From Desulfospira sp963664655 (GTDB taxonomy: Bacteria; Desulfobacterota; Desulfobacteria; Desulfobacterales; Desulfobacteraceae): DNA of 64,000 nt. The first letter of the stretch is position 1. Each line of letters begins with the position of its first letter. The DNA lies in NCBI GenBank assembly GCA_963664655.2, contig OY761554.1:3596001-3660000 (forward strand), given 5' to 3'. A program made the translations under genes and the position numbers. The notes below the pieces were generated by a model. That model did no database searches and was not told the origin of the DNA. It worked only from the letters and a program-made list of their open reading frames with translations. This document shows positions 1-9,035 of this stretch, one piece after another.

Positions 1-2
1 AT

Positions 3-839
3 GACTGCGGATTTGTCTGGGCAAACGGAACCCGGCTTCACCAGGTGGCCATGAACCTGATGACCAATGCCTACCATGCTGTTGAAGACAACAACGGGTT
101 TATTTGTGTTTCATTAAAAGAAATTTCAGTGGACGGGTCATCCAAAACCGGCCTTAAGGAAGGCCGGTATGTCAATTTGTGCGTATCGGATAACGGAACC
201 GGCATTGACCAGGAGATCATAGATAAAATTTTCGACCCGTATTTCACCACCAAAGGGCAGGGCAAGGGGACCGGCCTGGGGCTTGCCGTAACATACGGGA
301 TTGTTAAAGACCATAACGGAGAAATCCGGGTCCAAAGCCGGGCGGGCCACGGATCAACATTTGATGTCTACCTGCCCCGGATGGCGGATTCCTCAGGCGA
401 TGATAAAGCTGCCAGCGGGGAGCCTCCCCTTGAAGGGGGCAGTGAGCATATACTGCTGGTGGACGATGAACCGGCCATCGGCAAGCTGTCAGGCCGGATC
501 CTTCACCGGCTGGGATACAGCGTCACATTCCGCCACAGCAGCACCGAAGCCCTGGCATTATTTAAAAGCGCTCCGGATAAATTTGATCTGGTCCTGTCGG
601 ATATGTCCATGCCGGGCATGACAGGGGACCGCCTGGCCGGTGAAATAAGGAAGATACGCCCCTTTATCCCGGTGATCATCTGCACCGGGTTCAGTGAAAA
701 AATAAACAAAGACAAGGCAAAGGACATCGGGGTGAACGGATTTTTACCCAAGCCCATTGTCAAATCGGATATGGCCCTGATGCTCCGAACCGTTCTTGAC
801 AAGGCAAAGGCGCATCCTTGTCCGGATGAGAACACCTGA
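3..839 (+). CDS. Hybrid sensor histidine kinase, C-terminal part (5' end outside window)
   Basis: The frame is already open at the window edge (DCGFVWANGTRLHQ precedes the first possible internal start at 45), so this is the 3' part of a longer gene. Visible are a histidine-kinase ATPase domain with N-box (MNLMTNAYHAVED), G1 box (DNGTGID, about residue 62) and G2 box (GKGTGLGLAV, about 87), then a receiver domain with the acidic pair LVDDEP and phospho-acceptor Asp near residue 200 (LVLSDMSMPG). The kinase would phosphorylate its own receiver. It lies 68 bp upstream of a sigma54 response regulator and is its likely partner. The DHp histidine and the sensor part are not in the window. Confidence 0.9.
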   Translation, partial: DCGFVWANGTRLHQVAMNLMTNAYHAVEDNNGFICVSLKEISVDGSSKTGLKEGRYVNLCVSDNGTGIDQEIIDKIFDPYFTTKGQGKGTGLGLAVTYGIVKDHNGEIRVQSRAGHGSTFDVYLPRMADSSGDDKAASGEPPLEGGSEHILLVDDEPAIGKLSGRILHRLGYSVTFRHSSTEALALFKSAPDKFDLVLSDMSMPGMTGDRLAGEIRKIRPFIPVIICTGFSEKINKDKAKDIGVNGFLPKPIVKSDMALMLRTVLDKAKAHPCPDENT

Positions 840-907
840 TTTTAAACAACCCCAGGCTTTTTTCGCGGGCTTGAGCCAAAAGCCGTTAACCCATCAAGGC
901 GGGCACC

Positions 908-2323
908 ATGGATAATACCCGGCAGGGCAGCATACTGATCATTGATGACGATGAGGGCGTGGTTCGGTCCATGCTCAGAATCATTGAAAAACTTAGTCTG
1001 GATACGGATTTCGCTTTGACCCTGGAAACCGGACTGGAAAAAATCTCCCATAGGGTGTTTGACATTGTTTTTTTAGATGTGAACCTGCCGGACGGGAACG
1101 GGGTGGATGCCATAGGCCATATTTTCCACCGCCCCGATCCGCCCCAGGTGATCATCATGACAGCCTATTCCGACCCTGACGGGGCTGAACTGGCCATTGA
1201 GAGCGGGGCCTGGGACTATCTGCAAAAACCGTCCTCCCCAAAGGATATACGGCTTCAGATTCAAAGGGCCCTCCAATACCGGGAACAGAAAAAACAGGCC
1301 CAGAGAATCGTCAAATTTGAAGCCCCGCACATCATCGGCAGCAGCCCGAATATGCAGCAGTGCCTGGCCCAGGCGTCCCAGATACTGAACAGCGATGCCA
1401 ACGCCCTGATCACCGGCGAAACCGGCACGGGCAAGGAAGTGTTTGCCAAGGCCATCCATGACAACAGCACCAGGAAAAACAAAGAGTTTATTGTGGTCGA
1501 TTGCAGCGTGTTATCGGAAAATCTGATTGAAAGCGTTCTTTTCGGCCATGAAAAAGGGGCGTTTACCGGTGCGGACAGAAACAGAAAGGGCCTGGTCACG
1601 CTGGCCCACGGCGGCACGCTGTTTTTAGATGAGGTCGGGGAACTGCCCGAGTCCATCCAGGCGTCGTTTTTAAGGGTTCTTCAGGAAAAAAAATTCAGGC
1701 CTGTGGGAAGCGAAAAAGAGGTCTTCAGTGATTTCCGGGTGATCTGCGCCACCAACAGGAACCTGGATAAAATGGTGTCCGATAATGTATTTCGGGCCGA
1801 TCTGCTGTACCGGTTGAAAACCTTTGTTCTGCATCTGCCGCCGCTGCGGGATCGGAAAGGGGATATCCGGCTTATTGCCGCAGATCAGATACAAAAAAGC
1901 TGCAACGCCCATAATGTGCCGGTTAAAACAGTTTCTTCGGATTTTATGGAGACCCTGGAACAGTATCCCTGGCCCGGCAATGTCAGAGAACTGATAAACG
2001 CCATCGAGACCGGCGTCACCACGGCCCAGTTTGAGGAAACCCTGTTTCCCTTCCACCTTCCGCCGAAAATTCGCGCTCAGATTACCCGCTTAAAAATTTT
2101 CACCCCCAAAGAACCGGGCCCGGGTCACGGCCAGTCCGTCCCCCCGGGGATTAATCTGTCGTCTGAATCGTTAACCCATGACGCATTTTTAGATCAGGCT
2201 GAAAAAAAGTATCTTGAACTTTTATATGCCGAAGCCAAGGGCGATATCCAAACCCTTTTAAAACGGACGGGCCTTTCAAGAACCGTCCTGTACAGAAAAT
2301 TAAAAAAACACCGTATCCCGTAA
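908..2323 (+). CDS. NtrC-family sigma54-dependent response regulator
   Basis: 471 aa, the normal length for the family. An N-terminal receiver has acidic pocket IIDDDEG and phospho-acceptor Asp57 (IVFLDVNLPDG). The AAA+ domain has Walker A GETGTGKE (about 170), the sigma54-contact loop GAFTGA (about 217) and Walker B LFLDEVGELP. A Fis-type helix-turn-helix closes the protein (LLKRTGLSRTVLYRKLKKHRI). Phosphorylated proteins of this type activate RNA polymerase-sigma54 from upstream sites. The preceding hybrid kinase is the probable input. A near-consensus sigma54 promoter 216 bp downstream, ahead of the chemotaxis operon, is a plausible target; that link is inference. Confidence 0.95.
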   Translation: MDNTRQGSILIIDDDEGVVRSMLRIIEKLSLDTDFALTLETGLEKISHRVFDIVFLDVNLPDGNGVDAIGHIFHRPDPPQVIIMTAYSDPDGAELAIESGAWDYLQKPSSPKDIRLQIQRALQYREQKKQAQRIVKFEAPHIIGSSPNMQQCLAQASQILNSDANALITGETGTGKEVFAKAIHDNSTRKNKEFIVVDCSVLSENLIESVLFGHEKGAFTGADRNRKGLVTLAHGGTLFLDEVGELPESIQASFLRVLQEKKFRPVGSEKEVFSDFRVICATNRNLDKMVSDNVFRADLLYRLKTFVLHLPPLRDRKGDIRLIAADQIQKSCNAHNVPVKTVSSDFMETLEQYPWPGNVRELINAIETGVTTAQFEETLFPFHLPPKIRAQITRLKIFTPKEPGPGHGQSVPPGINLSSESLTHDAFLDQAEKKYLELLYAEAKGDIQTLLKRTGLSRTVLYRKLKKHRIP

Positions 2324-2624
2324 CCGGCACAGGAAAATCACGGGTTAAACCGCAGCCCGTTCCGAATAGGGCATACGGACAGACAGCCCCGGGTTTCGTT
2401 TTTGAAACCAATCCCATTTCCGGCACAAAAATCTGTTTCCCCCACGGCCTGTCCGGGGGAGCAAATCCCTGCCTCAATTTTTTTTAACACCCTGATATAT
2501 CAAAGTATTTTTCTAAAAAAGCCGCCATTTCCCCTGCCTGGCATGCAACTTGTAAAGTGCAAACTGTAACACACAGGATAACCGGAACCGCCCTTTTTAC
2601 ACTTTTACATAAGGCTGCAAGGCG
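2324..2624. other. Gene-free leader of the chemotaxis operon
   Basis: About 300 bp between the sigma54 activator and the chemotaxis operon. It holds a near-consensus sigma54 promoter (2539-2554). A C5/G5 inverted repeat at about 2437-2460 is followed only some 20 bp later by a T-run, so it is a weak terminator candidate for the activator gene. No convincing small gene was seen. Confidence 0.5.
2539..2554 (+). promoter_or_regulatory. Candidate sigma54 (-24/-12) promoter
   Basis: TGGCATG, four bases, then TTGTA gives GG-N10-GT, against the consensus GG-N10-GC. The -24 element matches well; the -12 element has T for the conserved C. A start about 12 bp downstream would leave a leader of roughly 60 nt before the first gene of the chemotaxis operon. 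The adjacent upstream gene encodes a sigma54 activator, which supports the reading. Confidence 0.4.
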
Positions 2625-3062
2625 ATGACCATAAACAGCAATGAGATTCAACTGATCATTTTTTCATCGGAATGTGACGGCCATTTTCAAAAAATATTAA
2701 ATGCCGTCCCCGGATTTTTCCCCAGAGACAGGATCATACAATGCCGTACCATCAGCGATTTTTCGTTCAGGCTCACGGACCTGCTTTTCGGGCTGAGCAT
2801 CGTGGTGGTGGTTGCCAGGACGGACCGTGAACTGGACGAAATCCATCAGATGAACGGGAGACTGACAGACCATTCCATCATTCTGGTTCTCGCCGACGAG
2901 GTGGACGATACGGCCCAGCCGGCCATCCGGCTTTACCCCCGGTACACGGCCTATCTCAAGGATGATTACACCGATGTGTGTCTGGTTCTGGAAAAAATGA
3001 TCACCAATATTGAAAAAAAAATGAAAGGAGAACGCCATGGCGCATGCTGTCAATGCAATTGA
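2625..3062 (+). CDS. Unknown protein at head of chemotaxis operon, possible pseudo-receiver
   Basis: 145 aa. I do not recognise a named family. The alternation of short hydrophobic strands (IQLIIFSS, LSIVVVVAR, HSIILVLADE) with helices, ending in a helix after a YLKDDY segment, recalls a receiver-like fold, but the acidic pocket and phospho-acceptor Asp are absent. No signal peptide or membrane segment is seen. Its last codons overlap cheW by 26 bp, so it is co-transcribed and perhaps translationally coupled. A role as a small signalling or scaffold protein is a guess. The ATG at 2625 is the first start after the candidate sigma54 promoter. Confidence 0.65.
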   Translation: MTINSNEIQLIIFSSECDGHFQKILNAVPGFFPRDRIIQCRTISDFSFRLTDLLFGLSIVVVVARTDRELDEIHQMNGRLTDHSIILVLADEVDDTAQPAIRLYPRYTAYLKDDYTDVCLVLEKMITNIEKKMKGERHGACCQCN

Positions 3063-3549
3063 TCAGGCTGTAACGGCCACGACCATGATTACGGGTAAAT
3101 ACCTGACCTTTTCTCTGGAAAAAGAGGAGTACGGCATCGGGATACTCAAGGTCAAAGAAATTATCGGTATGATGCCGATCACCTCTGTCCCCCGAACACC
3201 TGATTATGTGAAAGGGGTGATCAACCTGCGGGGCAAGGTCATCCCTGTTATTGACCTGAGAAGCAAGTTCGGCATGAGGTTTGCCCCGTATGACGAAAGG
3301 ACCTGCATCATTGTTGTGGAAATTGATTCGGACAGGGCCACGGTGCTGATCGGGATCGTCGTAGACACGGTATCCGAGGTTCTGAACATCAAGGAAGATG
3401 AAATTGAAAAAACACCGGCATTCGGAACCCGGCTGGATACCCATTATATCCTTGGCATGGCCAAAATGGAGGGCGGCGTCAAAATTTTACTGAACATTGA
3501 CAAGGTCCTTTCATCACATGATATCGCAGCCATAGAAAATGCCGCATAA
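3037..3549 (+). CDS. cheW: Chemotaxis coupling protein CheW
   Basis: 170 aa, a single CheW domain. The fold begins at KYLTFSLEKEEYGIGILKVKEII, followed by the conserved P-R-TPDYVKGVINLRGKV segment and IPVIDLRSKF. CheW bridges receptor signalling tips and the CheA P5 domain. The start is set by AAAGGAG eight to nine bases upstream, inside the end of the preceding gene. The receptor gene follows after 24 bp and cheA follows that, so receptor, coupler and kinase are encoded together. Confidence 0.95.
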   Translation: MAHAVNAIDQAVTATTMITGKYLTFSLEKEEYGIGILKVKEIIGMMPITSVPRTPDYVKGVINLRGKVIPVIDLRSKFGMRFAPYDERTCIIVVEIDSDRATVLIGIVVDTVSEVLNIKEDEIEKTPAFGTRLDTHYILGMAKMEGGVKILLNIDKVLSSHDIAAIENAA

Positions 3550-3573
3550 ATTATTTTTTTAAAGGAGTTTACC

Positions 3574-5889
3574 ATGAAAAGTGTAAGTCTTGGATTAAAA
3601 ATCTCATCTGGATTTGCTGTGTTGATTGTCATTTCCGGGGCCCTTGGTTTGACCGCGGTCTGGAATATGAAAAATGTCAAAACCCAAAGCACCATGCTGG
3701 CCGAAGAGTACGTGCCTGAAGTGAACATGGCCGTTGACCTGCGCGGGGCTGCCAACCGGGTCATGTATGAAATGAGAGGGTATGGGTTTACAGAAGATGA
3801 CCGGTTCTATAAAAGCGCCCTGCAAGAAGCCCGGGGCGTGGAAGCGGCGTTGCAGAAAATCCGTGAACTTGAGGCGAAATCCCCGAATTTAACAACGCTC
3901 AAAGGTCAGATTGAAACCGCTTCAACCGCTTTTGAAGCCTATCAAAAACTGATGCAGCAGACCGTGGACACCACGGCCGGGCTTACGGCCAACAGGGAAG
4001 CACTGGATGCCGCCGCGGTGAAATATATGACAAACTCATCAGCGTTTTTAACCGGCCAGAATGAAAAATTCAAAACAGATCTGGATGAACGGCAGAAAAA
4101 AATCCAGTACGCCTCCCGGCTGGTGGACATCGGCTCCCTTGTCAGGGTCTCCAATTTTAAGGCCCAGGCCGTGAATGATGCGGGGCTGATGGAAAGCGCC
4201 CTTCTGGAATGGGACGGGATTTTGGCCCCGCTCAATGCCCTCAAGGAGATCACCAGAAATCCGGAAGATATTCAAACGCTTGCCACCGTCCAGGCCGCTG
4301 CCCGGGAATATCAGCTGGCCATGAGGCAGTTTGCGGCCGAGTTCAAAAAAGGCAGCCTGGCAGACCCTTCGCGGTTGCGGGAGTACCGGAAACAAATGGA
4401 TGAAAATGCCCGGATTTATGTGTCCAACTGTGACGAATTCCTGGAAGGCCAGCACCGGAAACTGACCCGGGATATGGGGGAACGGCATGGGAAAATCACC
4501 CTTGTCAACGACATCATTGATCTTGGAAATTTGACCCGGATCGGGGCGTTCAAGTCCCAGGCCCTGAGAAGCCCAAAGATCATGGAGGACGCCCTGGTAA
4601 ATTTTTCAAAGATCGAGGCCAAATTTGACGAACTGGAAAAAATCACCCGCCTTTCCGAAGACATAAAAAGGATTGAGGAGGTCAGGGAGGCCGGGGATGA
4701 ATACAAAACAGCCATGAAAGATTTCCTCCACAACTGGCACCTGCTCCAGGAAATCGACCTTAAGAGAACCCAGACCGGAAAAGAGGTTGTCACGGCCTGC
4801 AAAACCACGGCTGCCGCCGGGATGGAATCAACCGGCAGGATTGCCAAAGAAGCCGTCAGCGAACTGTCTACCGCCTCTTTCATCATGGTTGTCGGCCTGA
4901 TTGCCGCAATTGCCGCCGGCATCCTGGCCGCATTCCTGATCACCCGCAGCATTACCGGTCCGGTTAATAAAATCATTGCCGGCCTTAATGAAGGGGCAGG
5001 CCAGGTGGCCTCCGCCTCGGCCCAGGTGTCTTCTTCCAGCCAGTCCATGGCCGAAGGCGCATCAGAACAGGCCGCCGCCATTGAGGAGACCTCGTCATCC
5101 ATGGAAGAAATGTCCTCCATGACCCGGAAGAATGCCCAGAACGCCACCAATGCGGACGGGTTAATGAGAGAAGCCAACCAGGTGGTCAAGGCGGCGGATC
5201 AGTCCATGAACCAGCTGACCCGGTCCATGCAGGATATTGCCAAGGCATCGGAAGAAACCTCAAAGATCATCAAGACCATTGACGAAATTGCATTCCAGAC
5301 CAATCTGCTTGCCCTGAATGCGGCCGTTGAAGCGGCCCGGGCCGGTGAGGCGGGTGCCGGCTTTGCCGTGGTGGCCGATGAGGTGCGCAACCTTGCCATG
5401 AGAGCCGCCGCTGCCGCAAAGGATACGGCCGCCCTTATAGAGGATACCGTTAAAAAGGTCACGGACGGCTCCCATATCGTGACGTCAACCAATGAGGCCT
5501 TTTCCAAAGTGGCTGTCAGTTCCGCCCAGGTGGGCACCCTGGTTTCTGAAATCTCTGAGGCGTCAACAGAACAGTCCGGCGGTATTGAACAGGTGAACAA
5601 GGCCATCAGCGAAATGGACCAGGTGGTGCAGCAGAATGCGGCAAATGCCGAAGAGTCGGCATCTGCGGCTGAAGAGATGAGCGCCCAGGCCGAACAGCTC
5701 AAAGAATATGTTGACCAGCTGGTGATGCTGGTGACCGGAAAAAACAATACCGGCAGCGGGTTCAAGGCGGGTCAGCCGGCCGCGGCCCCGGCGGGCGGTA
5801 GCGCCAAACGGTTTGCCCGCAAATCCAGGACCCGTCATCCCGACCAGATCATCCCCTTTGATGAGGATGATAGCTTTGAAGATTTTTAA
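3574..5889 (+). CDS. Methyl-accepting chemotaxis protein with duplicated helical (HBM-like) sensor
   Basis: 771 aa, preceded by AAAGGAG. One transmembrane segment lies near residues 10-30 and a second near 433-456. The region between is almost all helical and holds two related blocks, about 175-255 and 306-390 (shared DIGSLVRVSNFKAQA / DLGNLTRIGAFKSQA), as expected for a helical bimodular sensor. A short HAMP-like stretch follows, then the signalling hairpin with the conserved tip EIAFQTNLLALNAAVEAARAG from about 570. The C-terminus ends in SFEDF after a basic linker, matching the aromatic-x-x-aromatic pentapeptide that tethers CheR and CheB. Ligand unknown. Confidence 0.93.
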   Translation: MKSVSLGLKISSGFAVLIVISGALGLTAVWNMKNVKTQSTMLAEEYVPEVNMAVDLRGAANRVMYEMRGYGFTEDDRFYKSALQEARGVEAALQKIRELEAKSPNLTTLKGQIETASTAFEAYQKLMQQTVDTTAGLTANREALDAAAVKYMTNSSAFLTGQNEKFKTDLDERQKKIQYASRLVDIGSLVRVSNFKAQAVNDAGLMESALLEWDGILAPLNALKEITRNPEDIQTLATVQAAAREYQLAMRQFAAEFKKGSLADPSRLREYRKQMDENARIYVSNCDEFLEGQHRKLTRDMGERHGKITLVNDIIDLGNLTRIGAFKSQALRSPKIMEDALVNFSKIEAKFDELEKITRLSEDIKRIEEVREAGDEYKTAMKDFLHNWHLLQEIDLKRTQTGKEVVTACKTTAAAGMESTGRIAKEAVSELSTASFIMVVGLIAAIAAGILAAFLITRSITGPVNKIIAGLNEGAGQVASASAQVSSSSQSMAEGASEQAAAIEETSSSMEEMSSMTRKNAQNATNADGLMREANQVVKAADQSMNQLTRSMQDIAKASEETSKIIKTIDEIAFQTNLLALNAAVEAARAGEAGAGFAVVADEVRNLAMRAAAAAKDTAALIEDTVKKVTDGSHIVTSTNEAFSKVAVSSAQVGTLVSEISEASTEQSGGIEQVNKAISEMDQVVQQNAANAEESASAAEEMSAQAEQLKEYVDQLVMLVTGKNNTGSGFKAGQPAAAPAGGSAKRFARKSRTRHPDQIIPFDEDDSFEDF

Positions 5890-5904
5890 CGGCAGCCGAT
5901 AGAC

Positions 5905-5946
5905 GGAGCCCCGGGCCGGCACACTCGCTTTTCGGCCCGGTACTCC
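5905..5946 (+). promoter_or_regulatory. Hairpin between receptor gene and cheA
   Basis: GGAG-CC-CCGGGCCG and CGGCCCGG-TA-CTCC form a 12-bp stem with a small internal loop. It lies between the receptor stop and cheA. No U-tract follows, so it is more likely an mRNA-stabilising or attenuating structure than a full terminator; the operon must continue into cheA. Confidence 0.4.
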
Positions 5947-5996
5947 GGCAGCCTTAAAAAAGATAACCCAAGAACCCGCAAATTTTGGATACCCCA

Positions 5997-8519
5997 ATGT
6001 CTTATGAAACCATCATATCAACGGTCCAGAGGATGGCATCGGAATTTGTTCTGTCCGATCCCGCCGATCCCGAATCGTTACACGGACTGCTGCCCATGTT
6101 CAAGCGCATGCACACCCAGTGCAAGGAACAGGGGCTGAACCCGGCGGCAAAAACAATTTTAGAGGCAACCCATATGATTGACTTAATTTTAGAAAAAGGA
6201 TCACCGGCCGACCCCGGTGTGTGGTCAAATCTTAACCGGATGGTTTCCGATGTCGCGGCCCAGGTGAAGACAAACGGCAGGGAACCGGACCCGGACGCCG
6301 GGGACGGCCAGGCCGATGACCCGGCCCCCTGCCGGCCTGAGGAAGGGGAATGCTTTGAGCTTGAAGAAAAGCTCAACGAGTTTGCCATGCTCATTGCCGG
6401 CTTTTGTCCGGGAAAAGACCTTGACCTTAAACCGGTCCTGCAAAACCTGGATCACCTGGCCGATATTTCTGAAAACATTTCCCCCTCAACCTTTTATGAC
6501 GTTATAACGCTGTGCCGGGAATATGCCCGGAAAATGGGCCCGGAAACGTCAAACAACACCGCCCCCCTTGAAGAAAGCATTGTGCTGCTCAAATCCATAC
6601 TGCGCCATCTCAAAAAAGGCGAACCGTTTACCTTTGACTATTCAGACGTGCTTGAACTTTTAGAAGACAGCCTTTCCCGGAAGGACAATGAAGACTGGTT
6701 CCCCCTGGACGACAAACCGGCGGATGAACCCCCGGCACCTGCCGGGGTTCCGGAAAAGATTTCCGAAGACGATATTGAAATTTTGATGGATTTTATTTCA
6801 GAGGCCGAAGAAAATCTTCACACCATTGAAATCTCGCTGGTGGAACTTGAAGATGACCCGGGCAACACCGATATCATCAACGATATCTTCCGCCCCTTTC
6901 ATACCATAAAAGGGGTATCCGGATTTCTATCGCTGACCAAAATCAACAAGCTGGCCCACAGCACGGAAAACCTTCTGGACAGCGCCAGAAGCGGTGAGTT
7001 TATGATCACCCATGAGGCGGCAGACGCTGTGCTGGCTTCTGTTGACACATTAAAAGAACTTCTGGAGATCGTCAAACTCGGGGCCCGGACCGGGTATCAT
7101 CAGCCCGATGACCGGATTGATGTGGACCGTTTGAGGGGACGGCTCAAAAGCCTTCAGCACTCTCTTTCCAAGGGGGGAAAAGAGCCGCTGGGCGAGATTC
7201 TGGTCAGGAAACAGGCCGTGGCTGAGGAGAATATAGAAACGGCCCTGGAAATTCAAAGGTCAAATCCGGAAAAAAAGATCGGTGAAATCCTGATAGAACA
7301 AAAAATGACAGGCCCGGGCCAGGTGGCGGCGGCCCTGATGGACCAGACCGCCGTTAAAAGAAGCCTTGACGCCCAGGTCAAGGTGAGCACCCGGAAACTG
7401 GATGATCTGGTGGATTATGCCGGAGAGCTTGTGATTGCCCAGTCCATGCTCCGGCAGCAGACCCGGAAAGACCCCTCTTTGATCCAGACCGTGGCACAGC
7501 TGGGGCAGATCGTGAACAACATGCAGAATATCGCCATGTCCATGCGCATGATTCCCATTAAGGCCACCTTCATGAAGATGATCCGCCTGGTCAGGGACCT
7601 GTCCAGAAAATCCGGCAAAAAAATCAGCCTGTCCATGACCGGGGAAGACACGGAAATCGACAGAAATGTGGTGGATGCCCTTTATGAACCCATGGTTCAT
7701 ATGATCAGAAATGCCTGTGACCACGGCATAGAGCCGGCAGCCGAGCGCACTGAGGCCGGCAAACCCGGGCAGGGCGGCATTTTTCTTCGGGCCTACCATA
7801 AGGGCGGCAACATCGTCATTGAAATTGAGGACGACGGCAAGGGGCTGGACAAAGACACCATACTGAAAAAAGCCCTGTCTACCGGGCTGATTACCGATGA
7901 AGAAGACCTCATGGATGCCCAGATTTTTAACCTGATCATGAAACCCGGATTTTCCACGGCAAAGAAAATCACGGACGTCTCCGGCCGGGGGGTGGGAATG
8001 GACGTGGTCAAAGACGGCATTGAAAAATTCCGCGGCCACCTGGACATTGAATCCCAGAAGGGAAAGGGCACAAGGTTTATCATCAGCCTGCCCCTGACCC
8101 TTGCCATTATTGACGGGATGCTGGTCCGGGTGGATGAAGAACGATACGTCATCCCCACCATCACCATTCAGAAAGCATTCAAGCCCGGCAGGGACGAGTA
8201 TTTTACAGTGGAGGGAAAAGGCGAAATGGTCAAGGACCGGGGTGGCCTGATCCCCCTGATCCGGCTCAACGAAATTTATGGCACCAGCAGTGCCGGCAAA
8301 TCCATAGAAGAATCCCTTGTGGTGGTGGTGGAATCCAAGGAAGAAAAAAGAGCCCTGTTAATCGATGAACTGCTGGGCAAAGACGAGTATGTCATTAAAA
8401 GCCTTGGCGGTAACATGGATGATGTTCAGGGGATTGCCGGCGGGGCGATTCTGGCTGACGGAAAGGTCGGGCTGATTCTGGATGTACACGGGATTTTTTC
8501 CATTGTTTCCAACCCATGA
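5997..8519 (+). CDS. cheA: Chemotaxis histidine kinase CheA
   Basis: About 840 aa from the ATG at 5997; an in-frame TTG lies 12 bp earlier and the SD is weak either way. Residues 1-255 are a poorly conserved helical region. The Hpt domain carries the phosphorylated His302 in HTIKG. A linker at about 390-460 contains two LGEIL/IGEIL repeat units resembling those of MshEN-type domains. Then come the dimerisation helix pair (LDDLVDYAGELVIAQ), the ATPase domain (N-box HMIRNACDHGIE, G-box DDGKGLD, then GRGVGMDVV) and a C-terminal CheW-like domain. No CheY-binding P2 domain is evident. It should phosphorylate CheB (9032) and the CheY-like receiver (12815). Confidence 0.95.
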   Translation: MSYETIISTVQRMASEFVLSDPADPESLHGLLPMFKRMHTQCKEQGLNPAAKTILEATHMIDLILEKGSPADPGVWSNLNRMVSDVAAQVKTNGREPDPDAGDGQADDPAPCRPEEGECFELEEKLNEFAMLIAGFCPGKDLDLKPVLQNLDHLADISENISPSTFYDVITLCREYARKMGPETSNNTAPLEESIVLLKSILRHLKKGEPFTFDYSDVLELLEDSLSRKDNEDWFPLDDKPADEPPAPAGVPEKISEDDIEILMDFISEAEENLHTIEISLVELEDDPGNTDIINDIFRPFHTIKGVSGFLSLTKINKLAHSTENLLDSARSGEFMITHEAADAVLASVDTLKELLEIVKLGARTGYHQPDDRIDVDRLRGRLKSLQHSLSKGGKEPLGEILVRKQAVAEENIETALEIQRSNPEKKIGEILIEQKMTGPGQVAAALMDQTAVKRSLDAQVKVSTRKLDDLVDYAGELVIAQSMLRQQTRKDPSLIQTVAQLGQIVNNMQNIAMSMRMIPIKATFMKMIRLVRDLSRKSGKKISLSMTGEDTEIDRNVVDALYEPMVHMIRNACDHGIEPAAERTEAGKPGQGGIFLRAYHKGGNIVIEIEDDGKGLDKDTILKKALSTGLITDEEDLMDAQIFNLIMKPGFSTAKKITDVSGRGVGMDVVKDGIEKFRGHLDIESQKGKGTRFIISLPLTLAIIDGMLVRVDEERYVIPTITIQKAFKPGRDEYFTVEGKGEMVKDRGGLIPLIRLNEIYGTSSAGKSIEESLVVVVESKEEKRALLIDELLGKDEYVIKSLGGNMDDVQGIAGGAILADGKVGLILDVHGIFSIVSNP

Positions 8520-8555
8520 GGGGAACCGGCCCCAGCCGGATAAGGATATGAACCC

Positions 8556-9035
8556 ATGAGACACATTGTCGGTGTGGCAGATATGAAACTGAGCAACAAC
8601 CCTGAAGACAGCTTGATCACCTATTCCCTCGGCTCCTGTATCGGGCTTGTGATTTATGATCCGGCAGCCGGCGTGGGCGGGATGTTGCACTATATGCTTC
8701 CCGAATCTTCCATCGACATCCAGAAGGCGTTTGCAAAGCCCTTCATGTTTGCCGACACCGGGATCCCCCGTCTGTTTAAATCCGCCTACAAACTGGGGGC
8801 TGCAAAACCGAGAATAAACGTCTATGTGGCCGGCGGGGCCGAGACCATGGATCAAACAGGGTTTTTTAATATCGGCAAACGCAATTACCGGGCATTAAGA
8901 CAGATATTTTCCAGAAACAGGGTAGTGATCACTAAACAGGACGTTGGCGGGAATATCAACCGGACCGTGAGGATTGACATTGCCACAGGGCAGATTTTTG
9001 TAAAATCCTCAGGGGAAAAGGAGACGAGAATATGA
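8556..9035 (+). CDS. cheD: Chemoreceptor glutamine deamidase CheD
   Basis: 159 aa. The catalytic Cys28 lies in the LGSCIGL motif and His45 in GGMLHYMLPES, the Cys-His arrangement of CheD. The family deamidates specific glutamines of receptors to create methylation sites. It overlaps cheB through ATGA at 9032-9035, so the receptor-modifying deamidase and methylesterase are translationally coupled. The start is preceded by AAGGATATGAACCC. Confidence 0.95.
   Translation: MRHIVGVADMKLSNNPEDSLITYSLGSCIGLVIYDPAAGVGGMLHYMLPESSIDIQKAFAKPFMFADTGIPRLFKSAYKLGAAKPRINVYVAGGAETMDQTGFFNIGKRNYRALRQIFSRNRVVITKQDVGGNINRTVRIDIATGQIFVKSSGEKETRI

Noticed and set aside
2437..2500. Terminator after the sigma54 activator
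   Set aside because: A C5/G5 stem exists but the T-run lies too far downstream for a typical rho-independent terminator.
4416..5765. Long open frames on the minus strand inside the chemoreceptor gene
   Set aside because: They are antisense shadows of a gene with clear domains; translations are Ser/Ala-rich without motifs or SDs.
7260..8039. 259-codon minus-strand open frame inside cheA
   Set aside because: Shadow of the well-conserved ATPase region, His/Gly/Phe-rich translation without recognisable domain.
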